Source of the DNA: Clostridia bacterium
GTDB lineage: Bacteria; Bacillota; Sulfobacillia; SLMV01
NCBI GenBank assembly: GCA_007133365.1
Contig: SLMV01000081.1
Coordinates: 1 to 16,429 of the forward strand
DNA: 16,429 nucleotides
Direction: 5' to 3'
The stretch's first letter is position 1. Every line of letters starts with the position of its first letter. A model generated the notes under the pieces. That model saw nothing but the letters and a program-made list of their open reading frames with translations, was not told the origin of the DNA and did not search any database. Of the stretch, positions 6,515-13,273 are shown in pieces. Made by a program: the position numbers and the translations under genes.

Positions 6515-7457
6515 CACGACCTCCTTTCGCTTCATCGCTCACTTGCACGGCAATCTGATTTCCATATTGTCCCGGGTATCCGTGACGGCGCACCCGCGGT
6601 CCAAAGCAAATGCCGAGCGGCTCCGCCACCTTTTGATCGAGCATCACCACGTCGCCCACCTCCAGATCGATCAGTTCCTTCAACTCAATCGTCGTTTGTC
6701 CCAACTGTGCTGTCACCGGCAACTGCACCCCTTCTAAGTGCTGTTTGAGCCGGGATCGGTGCTCGGCATCCTGCCCGGTTTCAAAGTCCGCCCGGGCATT
6801 GCCAACCCATTGTTGTAGTGAGAGCTGCGGCAAGAAGGGCTCAATCAGCACGTAGGGAAGGGCCAAGGTCATATCACCGGCACTTTGCCCCAATTCCACT
6901 TGAAAACGTGCGAGCACCATCATTTCATTGGGGGGTGCAAATTGGGTAAAATAGGGACTGGTTTCGATTCCCAAAAGATCGCCCTTTGTTTCCACGATCC
7001 CCCGAAAGGCTTCCTTAACTGAATCCAGCACTCGCACGAAAACCGTCGAAATGACGGCGGTCTCGATATCGGTAAGGGGACGATTCACCTGCCCGGCTTC
7101 GTCGTTACTCCCGAGGAGACGCTCCACCAATGGAAAGGTGATGGCCGGGGCGATTTCAATGCCGACCTTGCCTTCTAGCCCCTCAAATTGGGTGATGCCT
7201 AAGATCACCGGACTGTGCAATTTTTGCGTGAACTCCTCATAAATCATCTGATCCAATGCAACCAAGGACACCTTAACGGCCGACCGAACATGGGTCGACA
7301 AATGGGTCACACAAAAACGTGCCAGGTTGTCGAAAATGGCGCGCAGGGCATTCAGATGCTCACGAGACAGTTTGTCCGGACGGTGAAAATCATAACGACG
7401 CACCCGATCCTCTCCCCGCAACATGCGATAACCGACGCCTGTCGCATCGTTCGCCAT
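6480..7457 (-). CDS. fliM: FliM, flagellar motor switch protein lacking the N-terminal CheY-binding peptide
   Basis: The 325-residue protein has the FliM core: YDFHRPDKLSREHLNALRAI (22-41), FDNLARFCVTHLS, a middle CheC-like FliG-binding domain (about 45-225) and a C-terminal SpoA domain (about 245-310, QLPVTAQLGQTTIELKELID and LEVGDVVMLDQ). The start at 7457 is firm: AAGGAGG lies just upstream and the fliL stop is 13 bases away. FliM normally opens with an LSQxEIDALL peptide that binds CheY-P; here the N terminus is MANDATGVGYRMLRGEDRV and no such peptide exists in any frame before it. The conserved GGxG loop that contacts FliG reads GSND (116-119). The C terminus runs 35 bases into fliY. FliM links FliG to FliY in the C-ring and sets rotation direction. 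Confidence 0.94.
   Translation of the reverse strand: MANDATGVGYRMLRGEDRVRRYDFHRPDKLSREHLNALRAIFDNLARFCVTHLSTHVRSAVKVSLVALDQMIYEEFTQKLHSPVILGITQFEGLEGKVGIEIAPAITFPLVERLLGSNDEAGQVNRPLTDIETAVISTVFVRVLDSVKEAFRGIVETKGDLLGIETSPYFTQFAPPNEMMVLARFQVELGQSAGDMTLALPYVLIEPFLPQLSLQQWVGNARADFETGQDAEHRSRLKQHLEGVQLPVTAQLGQTTIELKELIDLEVGDVVMLDQKVAEPLGICFGPRVRRHGYPGQYGNQIAVQVSDEAKGGRDVQRNPDTRRN
6519..6527 (-). promoter_or_regulatory. Ribosome binding site fixing the fliY start
   Basis: On the minus strand this reads AAAGGAGGT, 4 bases before ATG at 6514. It lies downstream of the alternative in-frame start at 6535 and so fixes the start at 6514, which puts the EIDALL peptide at the extreme N terminus. Confidence 0.85.
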
Positions 7458-7470
7458 TTCATCCTCCTTC

Positions 7471-7941
7471 CTATTGGACGATTAATCGCTCAAAATAGAC
7501 GGCCTCAATTTTACCGGGAGCCACGATCGGGTTCAGGCGATCTTTAATCCGTTCCCGGAGCCGATCCATCCCTTCCTCACCTTTGATTTCGCCCGGCGTC
7601 GAGGAACGAAATACCGCCAGCAGTTGGTCTTTGACCTCGGACATGCGATCCTCCAACGTCTGAACCGAGTCGGCATCACGACCGCGCAATTCGAGCACCG
7701 CCTGTATGTAGAAGGTCTGACCGTCGGCATCCGAACGAAGGTCGGTGGTCATTTCATTCAACCGAAGGGTCGGCCCGTCTTCTTCTTTTCCATCCTCGTC
7801 ACCTGAAACCTCACGGTATTCGTCATCGTTTTCCTCCCAAAACCGCAACGTCTCATGCATATCTTCCTCAATAACGAAGAAAGAACCGGCCCCTATGAGG
7901 ACAACGAAAACGATAATTCCAAAGGCCCAAAAACGGTTCAT
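7471..7941 (-). CDS. fliL: FliL, stator-associated flagellar membrane protein
   Basis: The 156-residue protein has a short cytosolic start, one membrane helix (about 4-24), an acidic linker (about 25-58, many Glu/Asp) and a periplasm-side domain with FliL features (FYIQAVLELRG, VKDQLLAVFRSSTPGEI, then the LRERIKDRLNPIVAPGKIEA end). Length is normal. The ATG overlaps the motB stop (ATGA) and has GAGGGAG upstream. FliL forms rings around or next to the stator and supports torque or stator recruitment, so its coupling to motAB here makes sense. The linker is unusually acidic, but I see nothing broken. Confidence 0.93.
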   Translation of the reverse strand: MNRFWAFGIIVFVVLIGAGSFFVIEEDMHETLRFWEENDDEYREVSGDEDGKEEDGPTLRLNEMTTDLRSDADGQTFYIQAVLELRGRDADSVQTLEDRMSEVKDQLLAVFRSSTPGEIKGEEGMDRLRERIKDRLNPIVAPGKIEAVYFERLIVQ

Positions 7942-8726
7942 TGTGCTCCCTCAATTTCCAAACCCGACAAATCGCGCTCCGGCTCATACTCGCTGGCCCC
8001 GAGTCGCAAAAGAATCACGTCAACTCGGCGGTTCATGGCCCGTCCCTCGACCGTTTCATTGGTTGCGACCGGTCGATATTCGCCGTACCCCGATGCGGAC
8101 AATTGTTCCGGGTCGAGATCATGGCTTTCCAAGAGATATCGAAGGACGGACGTGGCCCGGGTCGTTGACAGTTCCCAATTGGATGGAAACTGTGGCGTAT
8201 TGATGGGACGGCTGTCAGCGTGTCCTTCCACTCGAATCTGATTGGGCACCTGCTTTAGCTTCGGACCGAGAACGTCAAGGATATCCAGAGCCTCGGACAA
8301 TAGGATCGCTTGGGCGGTATCAAACAACACATGATCGGTGAACTGAAGAACCAGCCCTCGCTCCGAAATCGCCATGCTGACGTCGTCCTCCATCCCTTCC
8401 TCTTCGAGGCGTTGTCCAATTTGATCGCGAATTTGGCGCAGCTGGCTCATCTCCAAATCGCGAATTTGATCCCGATGTCGCATCTCGTCGAATATATCTT
8501 CTAGTTCAATACGCGGCTCAGCTGAGGTGACCGTGCGCCCACCCCTAAGGATTCCAAACGCTTCTTGAAGTGAGGTGATCGCCCGTTCGAACTCCGCTTC
8601 ATCAATGCTGGCAAAGGTGAAAAGGAGAACGAAAAAGGCCAGCAGCAAGGTGACCATATCGGAATAGGTGGTCACCCAGGCATCGGTATTGGGTTTTTCC
8701 TTTTGGCGCCGGGGGCTATCAGTCAT
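7938..8726 (-). CDS. motB: MotB, stator ion-channel and peptidoglycan-anchoring protein
   Basis: The ATG at 8726 gives 262 residues, normal for MotB. One membrane helix spans about 24-41, beginning YSDMVTLLL, with the essential ion-binding Asp at position 23. A plug/linker rich in charged residues follows (about 42-120). Then comes an OmpA-like peptidoglycan-binding domain (about 123-243) with VEGHADSRPI, NWELSTTRA, GYGEYRP and GRAMNRRVDV. The gene overlaps the end of motA by 8 bases. The ribosome binding site AAAGGAG is 14 bases from the ATG, which is long. An in-frame TTG at 8774 with AGAGG in front would add 16 residues inside motA and is the alternative. Proton versus sodium use cannot be settled from this sequence. 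Confidence 0.92.
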   Translation of the reverse strand: MTDSPRRQKEKPNTDAWVTTYSDMVTLLLAFFVLLFTFASIDEAEFERAITSLQEAFGILRGGRTVTSAEPRIELEDIFDEMRHRDQIRDLEMSQLRQIRDQIGQRLEEEGMEDDVSMAISERGLVLQFTDHVLFDTAQAILLSEALDILDVLGPKLKQVPNQIRVEGHADSRPINTPQFPSNWELSTTRATSVLRYLLESHDLDPEQLSASGYGEYRPVATNETVEGRAMNRRVDVILLRLGASEYEPERDLSGLEIEGAQ

Positions 8727-9537
8727 CCGAAGCCAGCTGGCTCCTTTCGTCTTCGAGTTCCGGTTGACGCTCAACCGCTGCCTCTTTCACTTTCGCCTCT
8801 TTTGTAACGTAGGTATTCAACTTGTCCTCAATGAATCGAGGGTTTAGCCCCTCTTGGATGCCCAGGATGCCGTCACGAATCATACGTCGCAAAAAGACCT
8901 CTTCGTCATCGCGCTCATCCAGTTTGTTCGCCATCGGAATAAAGAGGAGATTGGCCAACAAGGTTCCGTACAAAGTGGTCGTTAATGCCACCGCCATTCC
9001 CGCCCCGATGTGATCAGGACTGTCAAGGTCGGTCAGCATCTGAATCAGTCCGATAAGCGTTCCAATCATCCCGAATGCCGGTGCCACCGTTCCGGCGGTT
9101 CGAAACAGCGCGGTGCCTCGGGATTGATGTTCACTTTGATGCGCGATCTCATTGTCCAAAATCTCACGGATTTGCTCGGGCGGCGTGGCATCGGCGAGCA
9201 GCTGGACCGCATCCTTCATGAAGTCGTCCTCGAGATCCTCGATGGCGTCTTCCAGTGAGAGAAGTCCTTCTTTACGCGCCTTGTGGGCAAGTTCCACCAA
9301 AGAATCCCGTACCCGGGCCGCCTTCATTCGGCTGCGACCGAACACGCGAAGCACCAATCGGGGCAGGCGTCTTAAAAGCGCCCCTTTATGACTGATGGCC
9401 AAGGCCGCCACTGTTCCACCCAATACAATCCGAAGCGAGGCAACGTCCCAGTAGGTGGCGAGCGCCCCTTGATCCATCACAGCCCATAAAATGAGAAGGA
9501 CGCCCGAGAAGAGACCCAAAAACGCTGTGAACTCCAA
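8719..9537 (-). CDS. motA: MotA, flagellar stator torque-generating subunit
   Basis: The 272-residue protein has four membrane segments (about 3-21, 31-48, 148-170 and 179-201). The large cytosolic loop carries ARKEGLLSLE (87-96), with the Arg88 and Glu96 that pair with FliG charges. The signature VAPAFGMIGTLIGLIQML (151-168) and GTLLANLLFIPMANKL (191-206) carry the two conserved prolines (153 and 201). The C-terminal tail of about 35 residues is highly charged. The start is TTG at 9537: AAAGGAG lies 7 bases upstream, overlapping the last codons of flbD, and no ATG fits. Five MotA surround two MotB in the stator, and the genes overlap by 8 bases, consistent with coupled translation. In B. subtilis motAB is a separate operon. 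Confidence 0.95.
   Translation of the reverse strand: MEFTAFLGLFSGVLLILWAVMDQGALATYWDVASLRIVLGGTVAALAISHKGALLRRLPRLVLRVFGRSRMKAARVRDSLVELAHKARKEGLLSLEDAIEDLEDDFMKDAVQLLADATPPEQIREILDNEIAHQSEHQSRGTALFRTAGTVAPAFGMIGTLIGLIQMLTDLDSPDHIGAGMAVALTTTLYGTLLANLLFIPMANKLDERDDEEVFLRRMIRDGILGIQEGLNPRFIEDKLNTYVTKEAKVKEAAVERQPELEDERSQLASDD
8741..8747 (-). promoter_or_regulatory. Ribosome binding site of motB with long spacer
   Basis: On the minus strand this reads AAAGGAG, 14 bases before ATG at 8726. The spacer contains a perfect 12-base palindrome (8731-8742), discussed in the findings. Confidence 0.55.
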
Positions 9538-9539
9538 AG

Positions 9540-9755
9540 TTACACTCCTTTGCTCGGCCTTTGACGTCGGCTCGGGGCATGGACCAACCGATGGTACTGC
9601 AAAATTCGGTGGGTCACGTCCTCGACCGATTCGCTGACCATAATTTTTCGTCCGGTCGTCAACACCAAAAGGGTGTCGGGGGTTGATTCCACCATCTCGA
9701 TCAGGTTCGCGTTAACCTGTAACGGCGTTCCGTTAAGTCGTGTGACCGCGATCAT
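9540..9755 (-). CDS. flbD: FlbD/SwrD family small flagellar protein
   Basis: The 71-residue protein begins MIAVTRLNGTPLQVNANLIE and continues with VESTPDTLLVLTTGRKIMVSE. This is the conserved FlbD (YlzI/SwrD) pattern found after flgE in Bacillota. The ATG at 9755 has AAGGGGG a few bases upstream. In B. subtilis, SwrD raises motor torque and is needed for swarming; the biochemical role is not established. Here it lies directly in front of motA, sharing sequence with the motA ribosome binding site, which suits a role in stator function. The C-terminal tail is basic (SRRQRPSKG). Confidence 0.9.
   Translation of the reverse strand: MIAVTRLNGTPLQVNANLIEMVESTPDTLLVLTTGRKIMVSESVEDVTHRILQYHRLVHAPSRRQRPSKGV
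9545..9551 (-). promoter_or_regulatory. Ribosome binding site for the motA TTG start, inside the flbD end
   Basis: On the minus strand this reads AAAGGAG, 7 bases before TTG at 9537. It overlaps the last codons of flbD, so flbD and motA are likely translationally coupled. Confidence 0.8.
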
Positions 9756-9799
9756 GCTGTCAACCCCCTTTTCTTAGTCGGCTTTGGTCAAACACTTCC

Positions 9800-11029
9800 T
9801 CAGCGTTTGAGATTTACCAATTCACTCAGCATGTCGTCCGATGTCGTCACCACACGCGAGTTGGCTTGGAAACCCCGCTGGGTGATGATCATCTCGCTAA
9901 ATTGCTCCGAAAGATCAACGTTCGACATTTCAAGCGAGCCCGGAGCCATTAATCCTCGACCGCTCGTGCCAGGGGGGCCCACCTGACGTAGGCCGGAGTT
10001 ATTCGATTCCATGAAGATATTGTCCCCCGCTTTCGTCATCCCGCTAGGATTTGAAAAAGAGGCAATTCCCACCTGCCCTAAGGTTTGCACGGTCCCATTG
10101 GAATAAACCCCGGTAATGACGCCACTCGCATCCACATCGAACGATTCCAATGTTCCCATGGGCGAGCCGTCTCGCTCCACCGCGGAGACCGTTGACGATC
10201 CCGACATTTGCGTGATCGCTTCGAAATCAAGATTGAGGGCTAGGGCACTGGCACCGTCAACATCAACACCCACGGCATCCGGCGTTTCACCATCGGTCAC
10301 GTTGCCCTCATCAGAAAAGGTAATGGCGCCACTGCCATCCCCGGTGATCGCCAGCGCCTCGTCCTCCGTCGTCAATTCCCAGTTCCAGGTATTCGAATCC
10401 GCTTTGGAAAAGCTGAGATTTACCGTGTATTCCCGTCCCTGAGAGTCGAACACTTCGACGGGTGTCGACCAGGTCTCATCCGGATCGGCATCCGCACTTA
10501 GGTTATTCGCGTAGACGATTCGGGAGGTCGCCTGTGCCCCAACGGTTTCGCCCATGGGGATTCGAAGATCATCCAGGTTTGTCGTATTGGTTTCGGGCAA
10601 TTGCCCGCCTTCTCCACGCCAGCCCTGCACGCGCAGCCCGGCAGCGTTTACCAGATAACCATCGGCATCGGTGCTAAAGCCACCGGCGCGAGAATATACC
10701 AAACGATCCTCTTGGTTGAGCAAAAAGAAACCGTCCCCCTCAATACCGAGGTCGGTCGGATTCCCGGTCGTCTGCAAAGAACCCTGCGTATGGAGGGTGT
10801 CCGTCCCTGACAGGCCCGTTCCTAGCCCGATTTGCTGGGCATTGGTACCCCCACGTTCGTCACTTGGGGCCCCGGCCCCGCGGAGCGTTTGACTAAACAC
10901 TTCGGAAAAAGTCGCGCGACTCGACTTGAATCCCATCGTGTTTACGTTTGCGATATTGTTACCAATTACATCCATTTTCACTTGATGATTCGATAATCCG
11001 GAGACTCCGGAGAATAATGAACGCATCAT
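9800..11029 (-). CDS. flgE: FlgE, flagellar hook protein
   Basis: The 409-residue protein has the N-terminal rod/hook motif MMRSLFSGVSGLSNHQVKMD with GNNIANVNTMGFK (23-35). The central D1/D2 domains include GIEGDGFFLL (95-104) and an FDSQGREYTVNLSF stretch (194-207) typical of FlgE. The C-terminal hook motif is SNVDLSEQFSEMIITQRGFQ, followed by an end at LSELVNLKR. The ATG at 11029 is followed by a second ATG; the family usually begins M-(L/M)-R-S, so the first is used, with GAGGAG about a dozen bases upstream. It is longer than B. subtilis FlgE (about 260 residues), with extra central domain sequence rich in Asp, Gly and Thr. About 50 subunits of FlgE per turn-length build the hook, capped by FlgD and measured by FliK from the same operon. 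Confidence 0.95.
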   Translation of the reverse strand: MMRSLFSGVSGLSNHQVKMDVIGNNIANVNTMGFKSSRATFSEVFSQTLRGAGAPSDERGGTNAQQIGLGTGLSGTDTLHTQGSLQTTGNPTDLGIEGDGFFLLNQEDRLVYSRAGGFSTDADGYLVNAAGLRVQGWRGEGGQLPETNTTNLDDLRIPMGETVGAQATSRIVYANNLSADADPDETWSTPVEVFDSQGREYTVNLSFSKADSNTWNWELTTEDEALAITGDGSGAITFSDEGNVTDGETPDAVGVDVDGASALALNLDFEAITQMSGSSTVSAVERDGSPMGTLESFDVDASGVITGVYSNGTVQTLGQVGIASFSNPSGMTKAGDNIFMESNNSGLRQVGPPGTSGRGLMAPGSLEMSNVDLSEQFSEMIITQRGFQANSRVVTTSDDMLSELVNLKR

Positions 11030-11057
11030 AACGTCTTTTCTCTCCTCTCATGATGGG

Positions 11058-11098
11058 GGAACGGGAGTCGCTTCAGGCGGTCCACGTCTCCCGCTTCC
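11058..11098 (-). other. Imperfect inverted repeat in the 85-base flg_new-flgE gap
   Basis: The arms GGAACGGGAG (11058-11067) and CTCCCGCTTCC (11088-11098) pair over 10 base pairs with one bulged base, leaving a 20-base loop. No run of T follows it in the direction of transcription, so it does not look like a terminator. It sits just upstream of the flgE ribosome binding site, in the longest gap of the window. A structure in the flgE leader or an mRNA processing/stability element is possible; chance is also possible. Confidence 0.3.
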
Positions 11099-11114
11099 TT
11101 TCACAAGGGCCAGC

Positions 11115-11480
11115 TCAGTCCGCCAAGACGGCCGAGTCAATGTCGGTAAAAAGGCCATCCTGTCGGCGTTCCCCCGAAACCACGGTGACGATTTTTCGAT
11201 GTTCAACGTTTACGATCGCTGCTAGGTCGTCCATCAGCACCAGTGACTGTCGTCCGCCACGCTCGGCAATCCGGTCCACCGCGCGGCCTAGACGCTCGCG
11301 TTGCTCGCCGTTCAGTTGGATGCCTTCGCGGGCCATTCGTTTCTCGGCATGTTTGGACGGCTCGAGCTCGCGTTTTAGGATTCGATCGAAGGACGGCGCT
11401 GTCGCCCGTTCCCGTGTCCGAGTTGATCCCTGAGTCGGTCTGGGGAATGGCGAAATGTGTCCTCGGTCAATACGTGACAT
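11115..11480 (-). CDS. Small conserved flagellar operon protein (TIGR02530/flg_new-like)
   Basis: The ATG at 11480 gives 121 residues; GAGGA lies 8 bases upstream and the start is one base after the flgD stop. The alternative TTG at 11498 lies inside flgD without a good site. Residues 1-30 are basic and variable. The rest follows the pattern of the small protein encoded between flgD and flgE in many Bacillota: SKHAEKRMAREGIQLNGEQ (42-60), AVDRIAERGGRQSLVLMDDL (67-86), then AAIVNVEHRKIVTVV and FTDIDSAVLAD. That family is annotated only as a flagellar operon protein of unknown function. Neighbours are the hook cap and the hook protein, which suggests, but does not show, a role in hook assembly. 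Confidence 0.88.
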   Translation of the reverse strand: MSRIDRGHISPFPRPTQGSTRTRERATAPSFDRILKRELEPSKHAEKRMAREGIQLNGEQRERLGRAVDRIAERGGRQSLVLMDDLAAIVNVEHRKIVTVVSGERRQDGLFTDIDSAVLAD

Positions 11481-11481
11481 C

Positions 11482-11880
11482 TTACGATTCCTCAGCAATC
11501 CGCAATGATTCGATGCTTTTGAGCGTCAGCTGTTCGCCGTCAGTCGTCTTTAGATGAATGTCATCGTCCTTCCATTTCGCCGAAGCAATGGTCCCGACGA
11601 TCGATTCCCCGGCAGACGTCACCATTTCGTAAGTATTTCCCAATAGTTTTGCACCGAGCAGCGTCATTTGATTACGAAGCAACGATTGGGTCTGATTCAG
11701 ATTGGAAAACTGCGCCATCTGGGCAATGAAGTCCCGGTCATCCATGGGATCCATCGGATCCTGATTTTGGATCTGAGCCACCAATAACTTCATAAAGGCA
11801 TCCTGTCCGAGATCATCAAATCCCGTGTGTTGGGCGGCTGGCTCAGTTGGTGCACTTTGATTATTCATCTCGATTCGCAT
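11482..11880 (-). CDS. flgD: FlgD, hook-capping protein (short Bacillota form)
   Basis: The 132-residue protein contains the FlgD N-terminal signature LGQDAFMKLLVAQIQNQDPM (24-43), then DPMDDRDFIAQMAQFSNLNQ (44-63), with a following region of beta-strand character (AGESIVGTIASAKWKDDDIH). It lacks the large FlgD Ig/tudor-like domain present in enterobacterial FlgD (about 230 residues), as in Bacillus FlgD, so the short length is normal for the group. The ATG at 11880 is preceded by AAAGGAAAGGA with about 9-10 bases of spacing. FlgD caps the growing hook so FlgE subunits polymerise, and its secretion is controlled with FliK. It lies 19 bases after fliK. Confidence 0.92.
   Translation of the reverse strand: MRIEMNNQSAPTEPAAQHTGFDDLGQDAFMKLLVAQIQNQDPMDPMDDRDFIAQMAQFSNLNQTQSLLRNQMTLLGAKLLGNTYEMVTSAGESIVGTIASAKWKDDDIHLKTTDGEQLTLKSIESLRIAEES
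11489..11493 (-). promoter_or_regulatory. Ribosome binding site fixing the start of the flg_new-like gene
   Basis: On the minus strand this reads GAGGA, 8 bases before ATG at 11480. It lies within the last codons of flgD, favouring 11480 over the TTG at 11498. Confidence 0.65.
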
Positions 11881-11899
11881 TTGGCTTTTGTCCTTTCCT

Positions 11900-13273
11900 T
11901 TAGGCCCAGAGGTTCAATGAACCCTTTTCCGTGCGGTTTACCATCGCTCCGGTTTCTCGGTTTTCCTCTCGGGCGTCACCTTGCGTCATCTCATCCGGTC
12001 GATTTTCTTCATTCCTTGATCCTTTGGTGTCGTCACCTTGCCACCCGGATTCGTCCGGGTGCGACTCCGAAGAGGACGCAAAATCCATATCAACGCGGTC
12101 ATAGCCCATTTGATGTAGGTTCCGATGGAGGTTTTCAATATCAACCCGTAGCTCGCGAAGTAAAAGTGGATCTTCCGTGCGAATTTGCCCCATAATGTCG
12201 GCCCGATCGGCCGAAAGCCGGAGCCGCATGGACCCCCCTTCGTCATGATCGATCCGAAGAAGAAGTGACGACCGCGGATTGTCAGGCATTTTAAATTCGG
12301 AGGGTAACGGGACGCTCCGTGGTATTTCAACCCCTTCGGCAATCATCGAACCCTCCCCGGCGCGCGCGAGCAGTACCGGCGATCCCGCTTCGGATGCCCC
12401 CGTCCACATTGTGCCGCCCTCTTGCGTTACCGGTTCAAATCCGGTCATGTCCCTGGCTATGTTTCCCGAGGGCGAGGGCACGGGATCTTTCGCAGATGCT
12501 TCAGAACCCGGGGTTTCCCATCGGCCAACCTGGAGCATCGCTTTGGTTTGATCAAAGGACAACGCCGAGTGCTTCTTTGCGAACGAATTCGTCCCGTCGT
12601 GGGTCGGATCTACCGATTCCGACAAATCACTAAAGGAGAGTTGGGAACCTTTTGAGATGGATTCAACCAAGCTCGACATGGCCTTTTTTATTCGTTGTCC
12701 TGTGGCGTCATTTATGGCGGCCTGAAACTCCTTCGTCCCCTCGTCAATAGCGACGTTGTTGTCGAGGGCGCTGAGCAATTCGTCCGCCGATGTCCCTAAT
12801 AACGTCCTATCACCGAATGGCCGGTCCGATCCTTCCGATGAAGGATTGATCGTCCGATTGTTTTCGAAGGACATCGCGGCTGCCTCTGTTATCTCTTCGT
12901 TAAATGCCAGCAGGGAGGGCCACGCCCCCTCGATGGTGCTCACGCCAGGATTGTCGGTGCCGTGTTGATGAGCGATCACCATCGCGGCCTCAGCGGATAA
13001 AGGCAGTCTTTCGCCCTGAACACCGTCACCGAGCAAAACCGACTGGATTCGAATGTCCCCCGCATGGTTTAAGATCGATGCCATAAGCCCATGAACATTG
13101 TCCTTGGGGGCTTCCTCTTCCTCTCCTTCTGATGCACCACCGGTTTCCGTTCGCATCAATGCGCTCCAAATGGATTTCCAGCCGAGCGTGGTATCGTCCG
13201 ATACATCGTCCGGGGACTCCTCGACCGAATCCATCATGCACCTGTTAACACTGGGAATCGTTAATCCATCCAT
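11900..13273 (-). CDS. fliK: FliK, hook-length control protein
   Basis: The ATG at 13273 gives 457 residues, beginning MDGLTIPSVNRCMMD. It has an ideal AGGAGGT site six to seven bases upstream; in-frame starts at 13321 and 13300 lie deeper in fliJ without one. Residues 1-330 are poorly conserved, acidic and Ser-rich, as usual for the secreted ruler part. Residues about 334-399 form the Flg_hook C-terminal domain: SSLLLRIDHDEGGSMRLRLS, then ADRADIMGQIRTEDPLLLRE, with L-R-x(3)-E-N-L-x(4)-H-x-M-G-Y at the end. A Ser/Glu-rich tail follows. The Flg_hook domain binds FlhB and triggers the change from hook to filament export. The gene overlaps fliJ by 29 bases. No ylxF (MotE-like) gene separates it from fliJ, unlike B. 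subtilis. Confidence 0.93.
   Translation of the reverse strand: MDGLTIPSVNRCMMDSVEESPDDVSDDTTLGWKSIWSALMRTETGGASEGEEEEAPKDNVHGLMASILNHAGDIRIQSVLLGDGVQGERLPLSAEAAMVIAHQHGTDNPGVSTIEGAWPSLLAFNEEITEAAAMSFENNRTINPSSEGSDRPFGDRTLLGTSADELLSALDNNVAIDEGTKEFQAAINDATGQRIKKAMSSLVESISKGSQLSFSDLSESVDPTHDGTNSFAKKHSALSFDQTKAMLQVGRWETPGSEASAKDPVPSPSGNIARDMTGFEPVTQEGGTMWTGASEAGSPVLLARAGEGSMIAEGVEIPRSVPLPSEFKMPDNPRSSLLLRIDHDEGGSMRLRLSADRADIMGQIRTEDPLLLRELRVDIENLHRNLHQMGYDRVDMDFASSSESHPDESGWQGDDTKGSRNEENRPDEMTQGDAREENRETGAMVNRTEKGSLNLWA

Noticed and set aside
7745..8203. Plus-strand open frames antisense to fliL and motB
   Set aside because: They mirror conserved MotB/FliL coding sequence and have Ser/Arg/Pro-rich content typical of reverse-strand artefacts.
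11058..11098. Hairpin before flgE as a terminator
   Set aside because: There is no T run on the transcribed strand after it, and flgE must be expressed from the same operon.
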